Assembly (NCBI GenBank): GCA_965233625.1
Contig: OZ247499.1
Span: 2,356,001 to 2,420,000, forward strand
From: G965233625 sp965233625
GTDB taxonomy: Bacteria; Planctomycetota; Planctomycetia; Pirellulales; Pirellulaceae
Direction of reading: 5' to 3'
DNA: 64,000 nt
Position numbers and translations under genes: made by a program
Shown: positions 19,001 through 26,967 of the stretch, in pieces
How positions within the stretch are numbered: the first letter of the stretch is position 1
Layout of the letters: the number at the start of each line of letters is the position of its first letter
Notes under the pieces: model-generated
Seen by the model: only the letters and a program-made list of their open reading frames with translations
What the model was told of the DNA's origin: nothing
The model's database searches: none

Positions 19001-19462
19001 TGGCCAACCTCTGTTCAGTCGGCTTACGATGGCGAATACCTGTATCTAGCCATCCGCTGCCGCAAGGCGCCGCAACTTGCCTACACACCCAGCTACGGCG
19101 GGCGGCCTAGAGACGCCGACCTCTCGAAGCAGGATCGAGTGACGATCCTGCTGGATATCGACCGTGATTATTCGTCCAGCTACGCGCTGACGGTCGATCA
19201 CCGTGGCTGGTCCAACGAGGTGTGCAACGGCGATAAAACCTGGAACCCGAAGTGGCACGTGGCAAGCCAGTCAACGGGCGATCAATGGACGGTCGAAATC
19301 GCGATTCCCTGGAAAGAACTCACCGGTCAGACGCCAACCACCGGCGTGCACTGGGCGGCAGCGGCGGTTCGCACCGTTCCCGGCGAAGGCTCGCAAGCGT
19401 GGAAAGGTGTGGCGACAAGCCGCCTACATCTTGCGACGTTCGGGCTGTTCAAGTTTCAGTAA
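16097..19462 (+). CDS. Secreted YCF48/BNR-repeat protein with C-terminal CBM9-like domain
   Basis: The 1121-residue protein starts at ATG 16097 behind AAGGA; an upstream extension of the frame to 15872 overlaps pyrB and has no signal-like start. A signal peptide (about residues 1-36, ending IQAQ) is followed by beta-propeller-type repeats of the YCF48/BNR kind with recurring TRDGGRTW, DGGETW and NGWAVG motifs (to about residue 380). A Ser/Ala-rich middle follows without recognisable catalytic motifs. The final 190 residues (from PYLDGNLDDEIW) are a CBM9/DOMON-like carbohydrate-binding fold. It is probably a cell-surface or periplasmic sugar-binding protein; its partner is unknown. Confidence 0.82.
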   Translation: MNCLSTSTVSSAINCCAVLLACLLSLATCEIQAQQRPRFGTPLKTLPTPAGGFEKPGLRLPGNGQSVPSSLLKREDAELNDVLFLTPEKGFAVGDRGLILRTTDGGRHWQPVYSGVDVSLQSIQFIDANQGWVAGGGSMPYTHRSTGVVLMTRDGGETWRQVNKQEIPALKKIRFFNGRNGWAIGDATATHRTGILRTRDGGVTWVAIPGPGSPQWTTAAFLHFDQGIVAGRGGLLANVSRTGARASSAPPFGLRQPRDMTMATARDGWLVGDGGMILRTANAGMTWSTAAGLPEGVDQEFDFKAIAVAGNHVWIAGSPGSCVLHSADAGRTWNLRPTGITTPIRAITFIDENNGWAVGALGVMLSTRDGGRTWSVRRSGGTRAALLAISGLQQNESLPFEVLAKYCEADGYLGVMHCVGGTLPGSAAAQNDETCLESRVHAATLAAGGSRGSLSWAFPAPNAAASARKAEDLWNRIHRGKGAAALEEELVRSIRQWRPPVVVLGESGATQPANGPANSLADLVNKIATSAVEKAADPAHYPGQIKVAGLSPWKTKKLYAATVDGKRGVQISAVALLPGLGKSTGEFATAARGFLEDQPSPGGSSFGLELISSRIAASSGGTSLFAGVPLRAGDGARRRSSAATLKSIEAMHLTAQKKRNIRQLLIRRGDQGLQNAWLSRLRSSIDQLPPEEAAPMLASYAAAAASRGEVQNAVDAYESLLMKHATHPLSDIAAQWLVRHYTSGENMWRLRDTTRRASAVSLKDSPKETRVGHAEKIAAAASQSAVPTFGAPVVANQGIVDKTNYNNKRQALLSQGAAAYAAGIEQLNREHLAGAASQADFEMRDDGIDGSWRPRGAAFVSTIQRTHPGVAMQPSARFALAAMTRAGSTSTMAIRPYHRQLQAGGDTRWLTHAANEASLIEPDAENSPSVWNCAKATKRPYLDGNLDDEIWQAPQPIALTGAVDPYRRWPTSVQSAYDGEYLYLAIRCRKAPQLAYTPSYGGRPRDADLSKQDRVTILLDIDRDYSSSYALTVDHRGWSNEVCNGDKTWNPKWHVASQSTGDQWTVEIAIPWKELTGQTPTTGVHWAAAAVRTVPGEGSQAWKGVATSRLHLATFGLFKFQ

Positions 19463-19486
19463 GCATGCAAGTAGCCCGGCGATGGA

Positions 19487-20425
19487 CTAAACCTTCGCAA
19501 ACGCTTCTCGCAGCGTCTCACCAATCTGTTGGACGGCAGTGCGTGCTGCGTCGAAGTTTGCGGGCCGCCGGATGAAGCCGTGCAGTTGTCCTTCGTAACG
19601 CTTCAACACAACGGGAACGCCCGCCGCTTCTAGCTGAGCCGCGTAGGCTTCGCCTTCGTCCCGCAGGGGATCGTACTCGGCTGTAAGCACCAGCGCGGGA
19701 GGAAGATCGTTCAGCATGGCGGTCATCGGCGCCACATGATGATGCCTCTCGCCGCCGTGGCCAGAGGGGAGATACTGCTTCCAGAACCACTGCATCTCAG
19801 CACGCGAAAGGTAATGGTTTTCGGCAAAGGCGAGGTAAGATTCTGTTTCGAAATCCGGGCTGATAACTGGATAGATCAGCGTCTGGTGTATCAAGGTTGG
19901 CCCTCCCTCGTCGCGACACGCAATGGCCGCTGCCGCAGCGAGATTGCCGCCCGCGCTATCGCCACCCACGGCAAAACGCCGCCGGTCCAGCCCCAGCGTT
20001 CCCGCTTCAGATGCCAGATAGGCGATGGCCGCCATACAGTCGTCAGCAGCGGCGGGAAATGCATGCTCCGGGGCCAGCCGGTAATCAACAGACGCCACCA
20101 CAGCCTCTGCGGCATTGGCCAGACTACGGCACACGCGGTCGTGCGTGTTGATGCTTCCCGTCACCCAGCCGCCACCATGAAAGTAAATCAGCACCGGCGC
20201 GGGTTGCGTGTTTTCCGTGGGATAGTACAGCCGCACCGGGACGTTGCCGGTGGCTTCCGATGTCTCAACATCCAGCACCTTCGCAACCTCTTCAAGCGGC
20301 CCCGTCAGCGGTGTGCCCGCTTCCATCAACTGCCGGGCCCGTTCGACGGGCACATCATAAACCGGTGGCGCGGAAGAGGCTGCGACGGCGGCGAGGAATT
20401 CTTTGGCTTGCGGGTGTAGTGGCAT
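19487..20425 (-). CDS. Alpha/beta hydrolase, hormone-sensitive-lipase (family IV) esterase
   Basis: The 312-residue product (start ATG 20425, MPLHPQAKEFL) shows the family IV esterase set: oxyanion motif HGGGW, nucleophile elbow GDSAGG, the Asp in EYDPLRDEG, and the final His in LHGF. It hydrolyses short- to medium-chain esters; the natural substrate is unknown. The frame extends upstream to 20566, but that part overlaps the topB promoter region and lacks homologous character. No signal peptide is visible, so it is probably cytoplasmic. The gene is divergent from topB and convergent with the YCF48/CBM9 gene, 24 bases apart. Confidence 0.9.
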   Translation of the reverse strand: MPLHPQAKEFLAAVAASSAPPVYDVPVERARQLMEAGTPLTGPLEEVAKVLDVETSEATGNVPVRLYYPTENTQPAPVLIYFHGGGWVTGSINTHDRVCRSLANAAEAVVASVDYRLAPEHAFPAAADDCMAAIAYLASEAGTLGLDRRRFAVGGDSAGGNLAAAAAIACRDEGGPTLIHQTLIYPVISPDFETESYLAFAENHYLSRAEMQWFWKQYLPSGHGGERHHHVAPMTAMLNDLPPALVLTAEYDPLRDEGEAYAAQLEAAGVPVVLKRYEGQLHGFIRRPANFDAARTAVQQIGETLREAFAKV

Positions 20426-20568
20426 CGGAGGTGTCCGGGCAGGCAGTGCGACTTGGCGGCGTGCGATTGTTTTATAATGGCGTGGGGAAAATTTGTGCAT
20501 CCGTTTTAATGCGGGCACCAGCATCATACCTACCAGGCAATAGTCCTGGCGCGGGGCGGAGTGCATCG

Positions 20569-22959
20569 ATGAAAGTAGTGCTTGCCGAAAAACCTTCGGT
20601 CGCTCGCGATCTGGCTGCTTATCTGGGCGCCAGTTCGCGGCACGACGGTTATCTGCAAGGTCAAGGATACCAGGTGACGTGGGCCTACGGTCACCTGGTC
20701 ACGCTGAAGGAACCCGACGAGTACGACGCGTCGCTCAAGAGCTGGAAGCTGGAAACGCTGCCCTTCATCCCCGGCAAGTTCCTGTTAAAGCAGACCGGCG
20801 ACGCCCGCGCGAAGAAGCAGTTCAACGTGATCCGGCGGCTGTTTCAGAATGCGCGCGAGATCATCTGTGCGACCGACGCCGGTCGCGAAGGCGAATTGAT
20901 CTTCCGCTACATCCTGCAACACGCCGGCTGCGAGCGGAAAGAGGTTAAGCGACTGTGGCTTAGTTCGTTGACCACCTCGGCCATCCGTTCGGCGTTTTCA
21001 GACCTGCGGCCCGCATCGCATTACAACCAGTTGTATGCAGCCGCCCGGTGCCGGAGCGAAGCGGACTGGATTGTGGGACTCAATGCAACGCGGTGCTTTA
21101 CCGTACTGCACGGCCGTCGCGGCATGCTGTGGAGCGCCGGGCGGGTGCAGACGCCGGTGCTTGCCTTGATCGTGCGGCGCGATGACGAGATTCGCACGTT
21201 CAAGCCAGAGCCGTTCTGGGAGCTGAAGACAGTCTATCGCAACGTAACTTTCAAATGCGAAAAGGGCCGCTTTAAGAAAGAAGAAGACGCCACTGCCTTG
21301 CTGAACAAGGTGCAGGGCAAACCGTTCATTGTGACGGATATCAAACGCAAGGAAGTGCGGTTGCAGCCGCCGCAACTGTACGACCTGACCACGCTGCAAC
21401 GCGACATGAACCGCCGCTACGGCATGTCGGCCGACGCCGTGCTAAAAGCAGCCCAGGCCTTGTACGAGAAGAAGCTGATCTCGTACCCGCGTACGGACTC
21501 GCGTTATCTGACCAACGATATGAAGAGCAGTATCGGCGGCATCTTGCGGAAACTGACGCCACACAATCCCGAGGCGACGGCGGCGCTGGATCTTGACGCT
21601 CTGCCATTTACAGGGCGAATTGTGAATGACCGGAAGGTCACGGACCATCACGCCATCATTCCCACCGGCGCCAACCCAGAAAAAGCGGGCGCCCACCGGC
21701 GGGTATTTGACGCGATTCACCAGCGGCTGTTGGCGGCGTTCTACCCTGTCTGCATTAAAGAGGAAACCACCGTCAGCGGCATCTCCGCCAAGGTGAAGTT
21801 CACGGCGCGCGGTATGCGGGTGATTCAACCCGGCTGGACCGCGTTGTTTCCACGTTCTAAGAAAGCCAAAGAGAAAGAACCGCAGGAACTGCCGCAGTTT
21901 AGCACTGGCGAAAGCGGACCGCATAAGCCGGCTGTCCATCGTGGTGAGACAACTCCACCGAAGCCCTACAACGAAAACTCGTTGCTGGGCGCCATGGAAA
22001 CCGCAGGCAAACTGGTCGACGATGAAGAACTGCGTGAAGCGTTGAAAGAACGCGGCCTCGGAACACCCGCCACACGCGCATCAATCATCGAAACACTGCT
22101 CCACCGGGGTTACATCGAGCGGCAACAGAAAATGCTCCAGGCTACGGACGCGGGACGGTATCTGATTGCCATCATTGGTGAAGAGGGGCTGAAGTCTGCG
22201 GAGCTTACCGGCGAGTGGGAGGCACAGCTGAAGCAGATTGAGCAAGGCAAGCTCACTGCTGACAGGTTCATGTCACAGATTAAGGGCTACACGCAACGCA
22301 TCGTCTCCACTTCCGCCGAACGGGCCGTAGACGCATCGAAGCTGGGCGACTGTCCGAAATGTGGCAAGCCGGTGATTCAGGGTAAACGCGACCTGGGATG
22401 TAGTGGCTGGAAGAAGGGCTGCACGTTCGTGCTGGAACGGAAGTTTAGCGATCACCGGTTTTCGGATGATGAAGTCCGTCAACTGCTGCAACGCGGCGCC
22501 CTGCTGAACCCGGCGGTTCCAGGCAACGAAGCACCTTTCATTCTGACCCTTGCCGCCAGCGGGAAAGTGTTAAAGCTGCCTGTACCAACTACTGGTAGTG
22601 GTAAAAAGAAACGTGCGTCACAGCGTTTTCAGAACAACGGCAAAGCAACTAGAGGTGGCAAGTCGCGTCGCGGGGCGACCAAGAAGAAAGCCGCGGACAT
22701 ACTTGGCGCGTGTCCGTTGTGCGGAGCCGATGTTGCTGAACAGCCCAAATCTTTTAGTTGCCAGAAATGGCAGGAAGGCTGCAAATTTGTGATCTGGAAA
22801 CAGATTGCCGGCAAGCGGATCTCTAAACGGACGGCGCGTACCGTTGTTGAGAAACAGCAGTCTTCGCAGTTAAAGGGTTTCAAGTCGAAAGATGGCCGCC
22901 CGTTTGAGGCACGTTTGAAAGTTGTTGATGGCGAAGTCAAATTACATTTTGATGATTAA
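20569..22959 (+). CDS. topB: DNA topoisomerase III
   Basis: The 796-residue type IA topoisomerase relaxes and decatenates DNA through a 5'-phosphotyrosine intermediate. Evidence includes the Toprim start MKVVLAEKPSVARDL, the Toprim acidic ATDAGREGELI motif, and the active-site tyrosine in LISYPRTDSRY (about Tyr306). The C-terminal third adds two zinc-binding topoisomerase C-terminal repeats (CPKCGKP...CSGWKKGCTF and CPLCGAD...CQKWQEGCKF) separated by a Lys/Arg-rich linker. The open frame begins upstream at 20260, overlapping the divergent esterase gene; the Toprim alignment fixes the start at ATG 20569. An SDR gene follows 23 bases downstream. Confidence 0.95.
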   Translation: MKVVLAEKPSVARDLAAYLGASSRHDGYLQGQGYQVTWAYGHLVTLKEPDEYDASLKSWKLETLPFIPGKFLLKQTGDARAKKQFNVIRRLFQNAREIICATDAGREGELIFRYILQHAGCERKEVKRLWLSSLTTSAIRSAFSDLRPASHYNQLYAAARCRSEADWIVGLNATRCFTVLHGRRGMLWSAGRVQTPVLALIVRRDDEIRTFKPEPFWELKTVYRNVTFKCEKGRFKKEEDATALLNKVQGKPFIVTDIKRKEVRLQPPQLYDLTTLQRDMNRRYGMSADAVLKAAQALYEKKLISYPRTDSRYLTNDMKSSIGGILRKLTPHNPEATAALDLDALPFTGRIVNDRKVTDHHAIIPTGANPEKAGAHRRVFDAIHQRLLAAFYPVCIKEETTVSGISAKVKFTARGMRVIQPGWTALFPRSKKAKEKEPQELPQFSTGESGPHKPAVHRGETTPPKPYNENSLLGAMETAGKLVDDEELREALKERGLGTPATRASIIETLLHRGYIERQQKMLQATDAGRYLIAIIGEEGLKSAELTGEWEAQLKQIEQGKLTADRFMSQIKGYTQRIVSTSAERAVDASKLGDCPKCGKPVIQGKRDLGCSGWKKGCTFVLERKFSDHRFSDDEVRQLLQRGALLNPAVPGNEAPFILTLAASGKVLKLPVPTTGSGKKKRASQRFQNNGKATRGGKSRRGATKKKAADILGACPLCGADVAEQPKSFSCQKWQEGCKFVIWKQIAGKRISKRTARTVVEKQQSSQLKGFKSKDGRPFEARLKVVDGEVKLHFDD

Positions 22960-22982
22960 GAACCGATAGCGGAATTGATTCG

Positions 22983-23804
22983 ATGGATATGCATCTTGCT
23001 GGCCGTGGCGTTGTTGTGATCGGCGGCGCCCAGGGAATTGGTCTGGCGACGGCGAAGGGTTTTGCCGAGGAAGCAGCACGCGTTGCGCTGCTGGATATTC
23101 ACCCCGGCTGTGCCGCTGCGGCGGAACAGCTCGCAACGGCAACGGGCGCCAGCGTTGTAGGACATTATGCGGATGCGACGGATGCCGGAGCGTTGGAAGA
23201 AGTAGCAGGTCGTGTGCGCAGCCAGTGGGGCGCCATCGACCATGTGGTCTGCGCTGCAGGCGGCGGCAGCGGAAAGTATGGCTACCCTTTCTGGAACCTT
23301 ACGCCGGAGGACTGGCCGCGGGTGCTGCAGACGAACCTGATGACCGCGGTGAATGCGGCGCACGTTTTTTCGCCTTACTTGCGGCAAGCGGCCGAGATGC
23401 ATGATGACGCATCGCTACTGCTGTTCTCATCCGTGGCGGCGCAGATCGGATCGCAGACAGACCCGCCGTATAGTGCGGCCAAGGCCGCAGTGATTAACTT
23501 TGCGCAATGTGCCGCGAAAGACTTTGCCGCATACAGTGTCCGCGCGAATGTGATATCGCCGGGGATGGTGCAGACAGCCATTAACAAAAGCGTCTGGCAG
23601 GCCTGGCACGACCAGCAACCAGCCGCGGAACAGTTATCCTACGAAGCGTGGACCAAAGCTAAAATTGCGAACATTTCACCGCTGGGCCGGTGGCAGAGCG
23701 CGGAGGAAATCGCGGCGATGGCGGTGTTCCTGGCGTCCGCCCATGCCCGCAACATTACCGGGCAGACGATTAACATTGACGGCGGGCAGGTGATGCACAG
23801 TTGA
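22983..23804 (+). CDS. SDR family NAD(P)-dependent oxidoreductase
   Basis: The 273-residue Rossmann protein carries the cofactor motif GGAQGIG near the N-terminus, LLDIHP (acidic residue suggesting NAD preference), the AAGGG segment, and the catalytic Ser...Tyr-x-x-x-Lys in SSVAAQIG...YSAAK. The C-terminus GQTINIDGGQ is classical SDR. The substrate cannot be deduced. ATG 22983 is taken as the start, with ATG 22989 as an alternative. It lies close behind topB on the same strand and converges on glpD with only 9 bases between stops. Confidence 0.9.
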   Translation: MDMHLAGRGVVVIGGAQGIGLATAKGFAEEAARVALLDIHPGCAAAAEQLATATGASVVGHYADATDAGALEEVAGRVRSQWGAIDHVVCAAGGGSGKYGYPFWNLTPEDWPRVLQTNLMTAVNAAHVFSPYLRQAAEMHDDASLLLFSSVAAQIGSQTDPPYSAAKAAVINFAQCAAKDFAAYSVRANVISPGMVQTAINKSVWQAWHDQQPAAEQLSYEAWTKAKIANISPLGRWQSAEEIAAMAVFLASAHARNITGQTINIDGGQVMHS

Positions 23805-23813
23805 TTGTGTGGG

Positions 23814-25490
23814 TTAAATCTTCCGGCCAAAGTGATTGGCCAGACGCTCCACACATTCCTCGATTGCCTGCTGCTTGTCGCTGGCAGCCAGCCTTTTTTC
23901 TTCAATCAATAACTGCGCTAGATCATCGAGCGTCTGCCGGGTCAGCCCAGCTTCAAACAGCAGCATGCAGCGCCGTTCTACGAGGTCGCCCAAGGTGTGC
24001 CCCCATTCGTTGCGGATAACGCGGCGGACGAATCCGCGGGGCAGGACCGAACCGCTGATGCTGACTTTTTCTTCGTCGTCCAGCTCTTCCAGGAGCGTCG
24101 CGGCTTGAATACCGCATAGTTGCCAGACGGCGTGCACCTGCCGTAACTGCACCCCGCACGTGACAGCGATCTGTTCCTGGTTCTTTCGGACATCCTGCGA
24201 TGTGGCGGGATAATCCACACCGCCAGGCAGCGGTCGTTCGCGTGAGTTTTTTGCGATGTTTTCGCCCAGGGCTGGCCAGATTTCCGCAACGGCTTCTTCG
24301 GCAAGCGAACGGCAGGTTGTAAGTTTGCCGCCGATGACCGACCAGATGGGTATGGGCGCCTCTTCATGCTTCTGCAAAACGTGGCGGCGGGTGACGGCGC
24401 CGGGCGATGCTGCCGAACCGGCTTTAGGCAGCGGTCGAACGCCGCAGTAGTGCAGTTCAATATCGTCCGGCGTGAGGCCGACCTGCGGGAACAACTGGTT
24501 CGTCGCCTGGCAGAGATATTGCAGCTCGTCGTCGCTGGCGACCGCCGTCGCAGGATCTGCATCGAAGGGAATATCGGTCGTGCCGATCAGCACGGCATCG
24601 CCAAACGAAAGAAGAAACACGGGCCGGCCATCGGGGGCTTCCGCATAGATACCATCATCGCCTATCGCCTTGAGCAGCTCCGGGTGCCGGGATATCAGAT
24701 GGCTGCCCTTGGAAGGTCCCATCAGCGTGTCTGGGCGAACCGGCAATCGCTGCAAAGTGCGGTCCACCCAGGCGCCAGTGGCGTTAATGACCGCGTCGAA
24801 CTTCCGCATTTGAGGCGCGGCGGTGGAGTCCGGGGAAGCGGTTTCGTCGTTGGGCAGGATTGTAACAGCGTCGCCGTCAAACGTGGCCTTGTGGTAGTTG
24901 TATAAGTGGAATTCGCCGCCAGTTTCTTCCGCAAGGGCAGCCGCATCCTGAAACAGCGCGACGGTGAACCGCTCAGCAAAACGCACCTGCGCGTCGCTAT
25001 ACGAGCACATCCAGCGGTAACGGTTACCGTCAACCGGCGGCGTGCCCGGTTCGCCCAGTCGGTGTGACTTTCGCGGTGGCAGCATCTGCCGGCCGGCGTA
25101 CCAGTCGTACATCCATAAGCCCATTCGCACCAGGTAATAACCGCGGGCGTTGGGCTTATCCGCCTTGAGTCCAAGGAACTTTGCGGCCGAACTCCAGACG
25201 CCGCCCCACCGGTTCCGTACGGGGATAAACAGCCGAAGCGGCGTGACAAGGTGTGGCGCGTGCTGCAATAGCCGGGTGCGTTCCTCGAGTGATTCCCGGA
25301 CGAGATCAAATTCGCCATGTTCCAGGTAACGCAGCCCGCCATGAATCAGACGGGATGAATACGCGGTAGCGCCGCTGGCGATATCGGCTGTGTCTACAAC
25401 CGTCACCCTGGCGCCCTGCAACAGGAGTTCGCGGGCGATCGCCGCGCCATTGATTCCCGCGCCGAGGATGAGAATGTCTGGTTTAGGCAT
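23814..25490 (-). CDS. glpD: FAD-dependent glycerol-3-phosphate dehydrogenase
   Basis: The 558-residue flavoprotein oxidises sn-glycerol 3-phosphate to dihydroxyacetone phosphate and passes electrons to the quinone pool. The FAD motif GAGINGAAIAREL is near the N-terminus, followed by the family stretch SRLIHGGLRYLEHGEF, the MGPSKGSHL region, and a C-terminal helical DAO_C domain. ATG 25490 (MPKPDILILG) overlaps the stop of the upstream gene by 8 bases, so translation is probably coupled. The frame could extend to 25550, but that part lies inside the upstream gene. No glpK, glpF or glpR is visible in the window. Confidence 0.93.
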   Translation of the reverse strand: MPKPDILILGAGINGAAIARELLLQGARVTVVDTADIASGATAYSSRLIHGGLRYLEHGEFDLVRESLEERTRLLQHAPHLVTPLRLFIPVRNRWGGVWSSAAKFLGLKADKPNARGYYLVRMGLWMYDWYAGRQMLPPRKSHRLGEPGTPPVDGNRYRWMCSYSDAQVRFAERFTVALFQDAAALAEETGGEFHLYNYHKATFDGDAVTILPNDETASPDSTAAPQMRKFDAVINATGAWVDRTLQRLPVRPDTLMGPSKGSHLISRHPELLKAIGDDGIYAEAPDGRPVFLLSFGDAVLIGTTDIPFDADPATAVASDDELQYLCQATNQLFPQVGLTPDDIELHYCGVRPLPKAGSAASPGAVTRRHVLQKHEEAPIPIWSVIGGKLTTCRSLAEEAVAEIWPALGENIAKNSRERPLPGGVDYPATSQDVRKNQEQIAVTCGVQLRQVHAVWQLCGIQAATLLEELDDEEKVSISGSVLPRGFVRRVIRNEWGHTLGDLVERRCMLLFEAGLTRQTLDDLAQLLIEEKRLAASDKQQAIEECVERLANHFGRKI

Positions 25491-26799
25491 TGGCCTGCGG
25501 CGTAGAGTTGGCGGGGTCTGAACAGGCAACTTCACTGACGGGAACCTCACGCCAGCGCGAAAGCAGACGGCTGCCCGTCGCCGCGTGTTCGATGTCGCCC
25601 GTGTCCGGTCTCACAACCAGCAGAATCTGTTTCAGACGCCCCGCGACAAAGACGTTCCGTGTGATGGTTTCGCACAGACGCCAACCGGAATATCGCCCCA
25701 GTTGCGGATACTTTTCAAGCAGCGCGGAGAGCCGCGCGTCCTGATGATCGACCGGCGCCGGATCGCTGGCCGCGGTCGAACAGCCCGACTGAAGACAGGC
25801 GGGATTCACTTTCAAACCTGTCGCCTGACAGGTCTTCATTTCAGACTTCAGCACCAGGCTGCCTGTGACCGGGCACTGCTGCAACAGTTTGCGGCTGACC
25901 CGTTTGCCGGTGAATTCGCAGCGGGCCAGGCTTGTGCTGAACAGGCGGGCGCCGCTGAGCGGACACGTTTCCACCGCATCGTCCAGCGTGAAGTGACCAT
26001 CGGTCGTAAGCACCAGGTCATAGCCGCCACGGTGGCAGTTCCCACAGACGAAAGGGGGCGTGGTGTAGGATGGATCAATCAACAGCTTCGCCCAGTCTGC
26101 AAACTCAACCGTTGTTGATTTGCCTTGTGCGTGAAAACGAATTTCGCCCGAGGCGAATTTGCACCAGATCATGGAGGCGAACACGATGTCATCCGGCTCG
26201 CCGCCGCACGAGGCGATGGCGTGTTCCTTCCATGTTTCCACTTCGCTGTCGGAGAAGCGGCTACTCCATCGTGCTTTGGGCGATGTTTTCTGCAGGCCCA
26301 ACCGCTGGACCAGATTGGGCGGCACCCGTCTGCCATCGCTATCGTGATAACTGGTGACAAGCTGCCTCTCTCCATCTTCCTGCGCGGCTAACGAGACAAG
26401 CTGAAGAATGGGGCGGGACTCGATCTGGCAACTGCCAAGTTTGACTCTGCCTCCTTGCAGGGAATATCTGGGTAACAACCCCGCAGCAATTTCGGTGGTG
26501 CCGGCTGGCTGGTGCAATGGGCTGAGGTGCGGGGCGGCGCCCCGCGAACGCAACTGGCGGAGGAGCCAGCGGAACAGTGGAGAGCCGGTTGTCAGGTGCT
26601 CAACAGCGTTGTGATTGACGTTCTCTTCAAACGTGAACTGCAGCCGGCTCACGCCGTTAAATGCCGAGCGATCACCACCCGGCGGATACAGCGTGTAGAA
26701 CCGCTGACCGTCGAAGTCGCATTGAAGATTGAGTAGGGAGACAGCCCACAAAGTAAACTGCTGGAGGTCGCTGGATTGACCGTCGTCCGACGGAGGCAT
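25483..26799 (-). CDS. Hypothetical protein with tandem CxxTG repeats, coupled to glpD
   Basis: The 438-residue protein has no signal peptide or membrane helix. The N-terminal two thirds are unrecognised. Around residues 255-345 it has a CGNCHRGG pair followed by four short repeats of the form C-x-x-(S/T)-G with a second hydrophobic block (CPLSGARL, CEFTGKRV, CPVTGSLV, CQATGLKV), about 15-17 residues apart. This spacing suggests zinc-ribbon-like or treble-clef metal binding. The stop overlaps the glpD start by 8 bases, indicating a two-gene operon. I cannot assign a function; the repeat could serve protein or nucleic-acid binding. Confidence 0.7.
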   Translation of the reverse strand: MPPSDDGQSSDLQQFTLWAVSLLNLQCDFDGQRFYTLYPPGGDRSAFNGVSRLQFTFEENVNHNAVEHLTTGSPLFRWLLRQLRSRGAAPHLSPLHQPAGTTEIAAGLLPRYSLQGGRVKLGSCQIESRPILQLVSLAAQEDGERQLVTSYHDSDGRRVPPNLVQRLGLQKTSPKARWSSRFSDSEVETWKEHAIASCGGEPDDIVFASMIWCKFASGEIRFHAQGKSTTVEFADWAKLLIDPSYTTPPFVCGNCHRGGYDLVLTTDGHFTLDDAVETCPLSGARLFSTSLARCEFTGKRVSRKLLQQCPVTGSLVLKSEMKTCQATGLKVNPACLQSGCSTAASDPAPVDHQDARLSALLEKYPQLGRYSGWRLCETITRNVFVAGRLKQILLVVRPDTGDIEHAATGSRLLSRWREVPVSEVACSDPANSTPQANA

Positions 26800-26905
26800 A
26801 GGACACCGCGTGAAATAAGATCATGAGCGAAAACGCCATAATACCATAATGTCTCACTGCCGCTGCCGCCTCTTGGGAAGTGCATCCGTACAACCGCCAG
26901 CGCGC

Positions 26906-26938
26906 AAAAACAGCCGTGAAGATGACCTTCACGGCTGT
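26906..26938 (-). terminator. Intrinsic terminator of the duplicated PpiC-like gene
   Basis: A perfect 12-bp stem (26910-26921 with 26927-26938, acagccgtgaag and complement) with 5-base loop lies 30 bases after the stop of the gene ending at 26968. On the minus strand it is followed by a run of five T. Confidence 0.85.
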
Positions 26939-26967
26939 GGAAAATTCTCTATCGCTACGGTTTCCCG

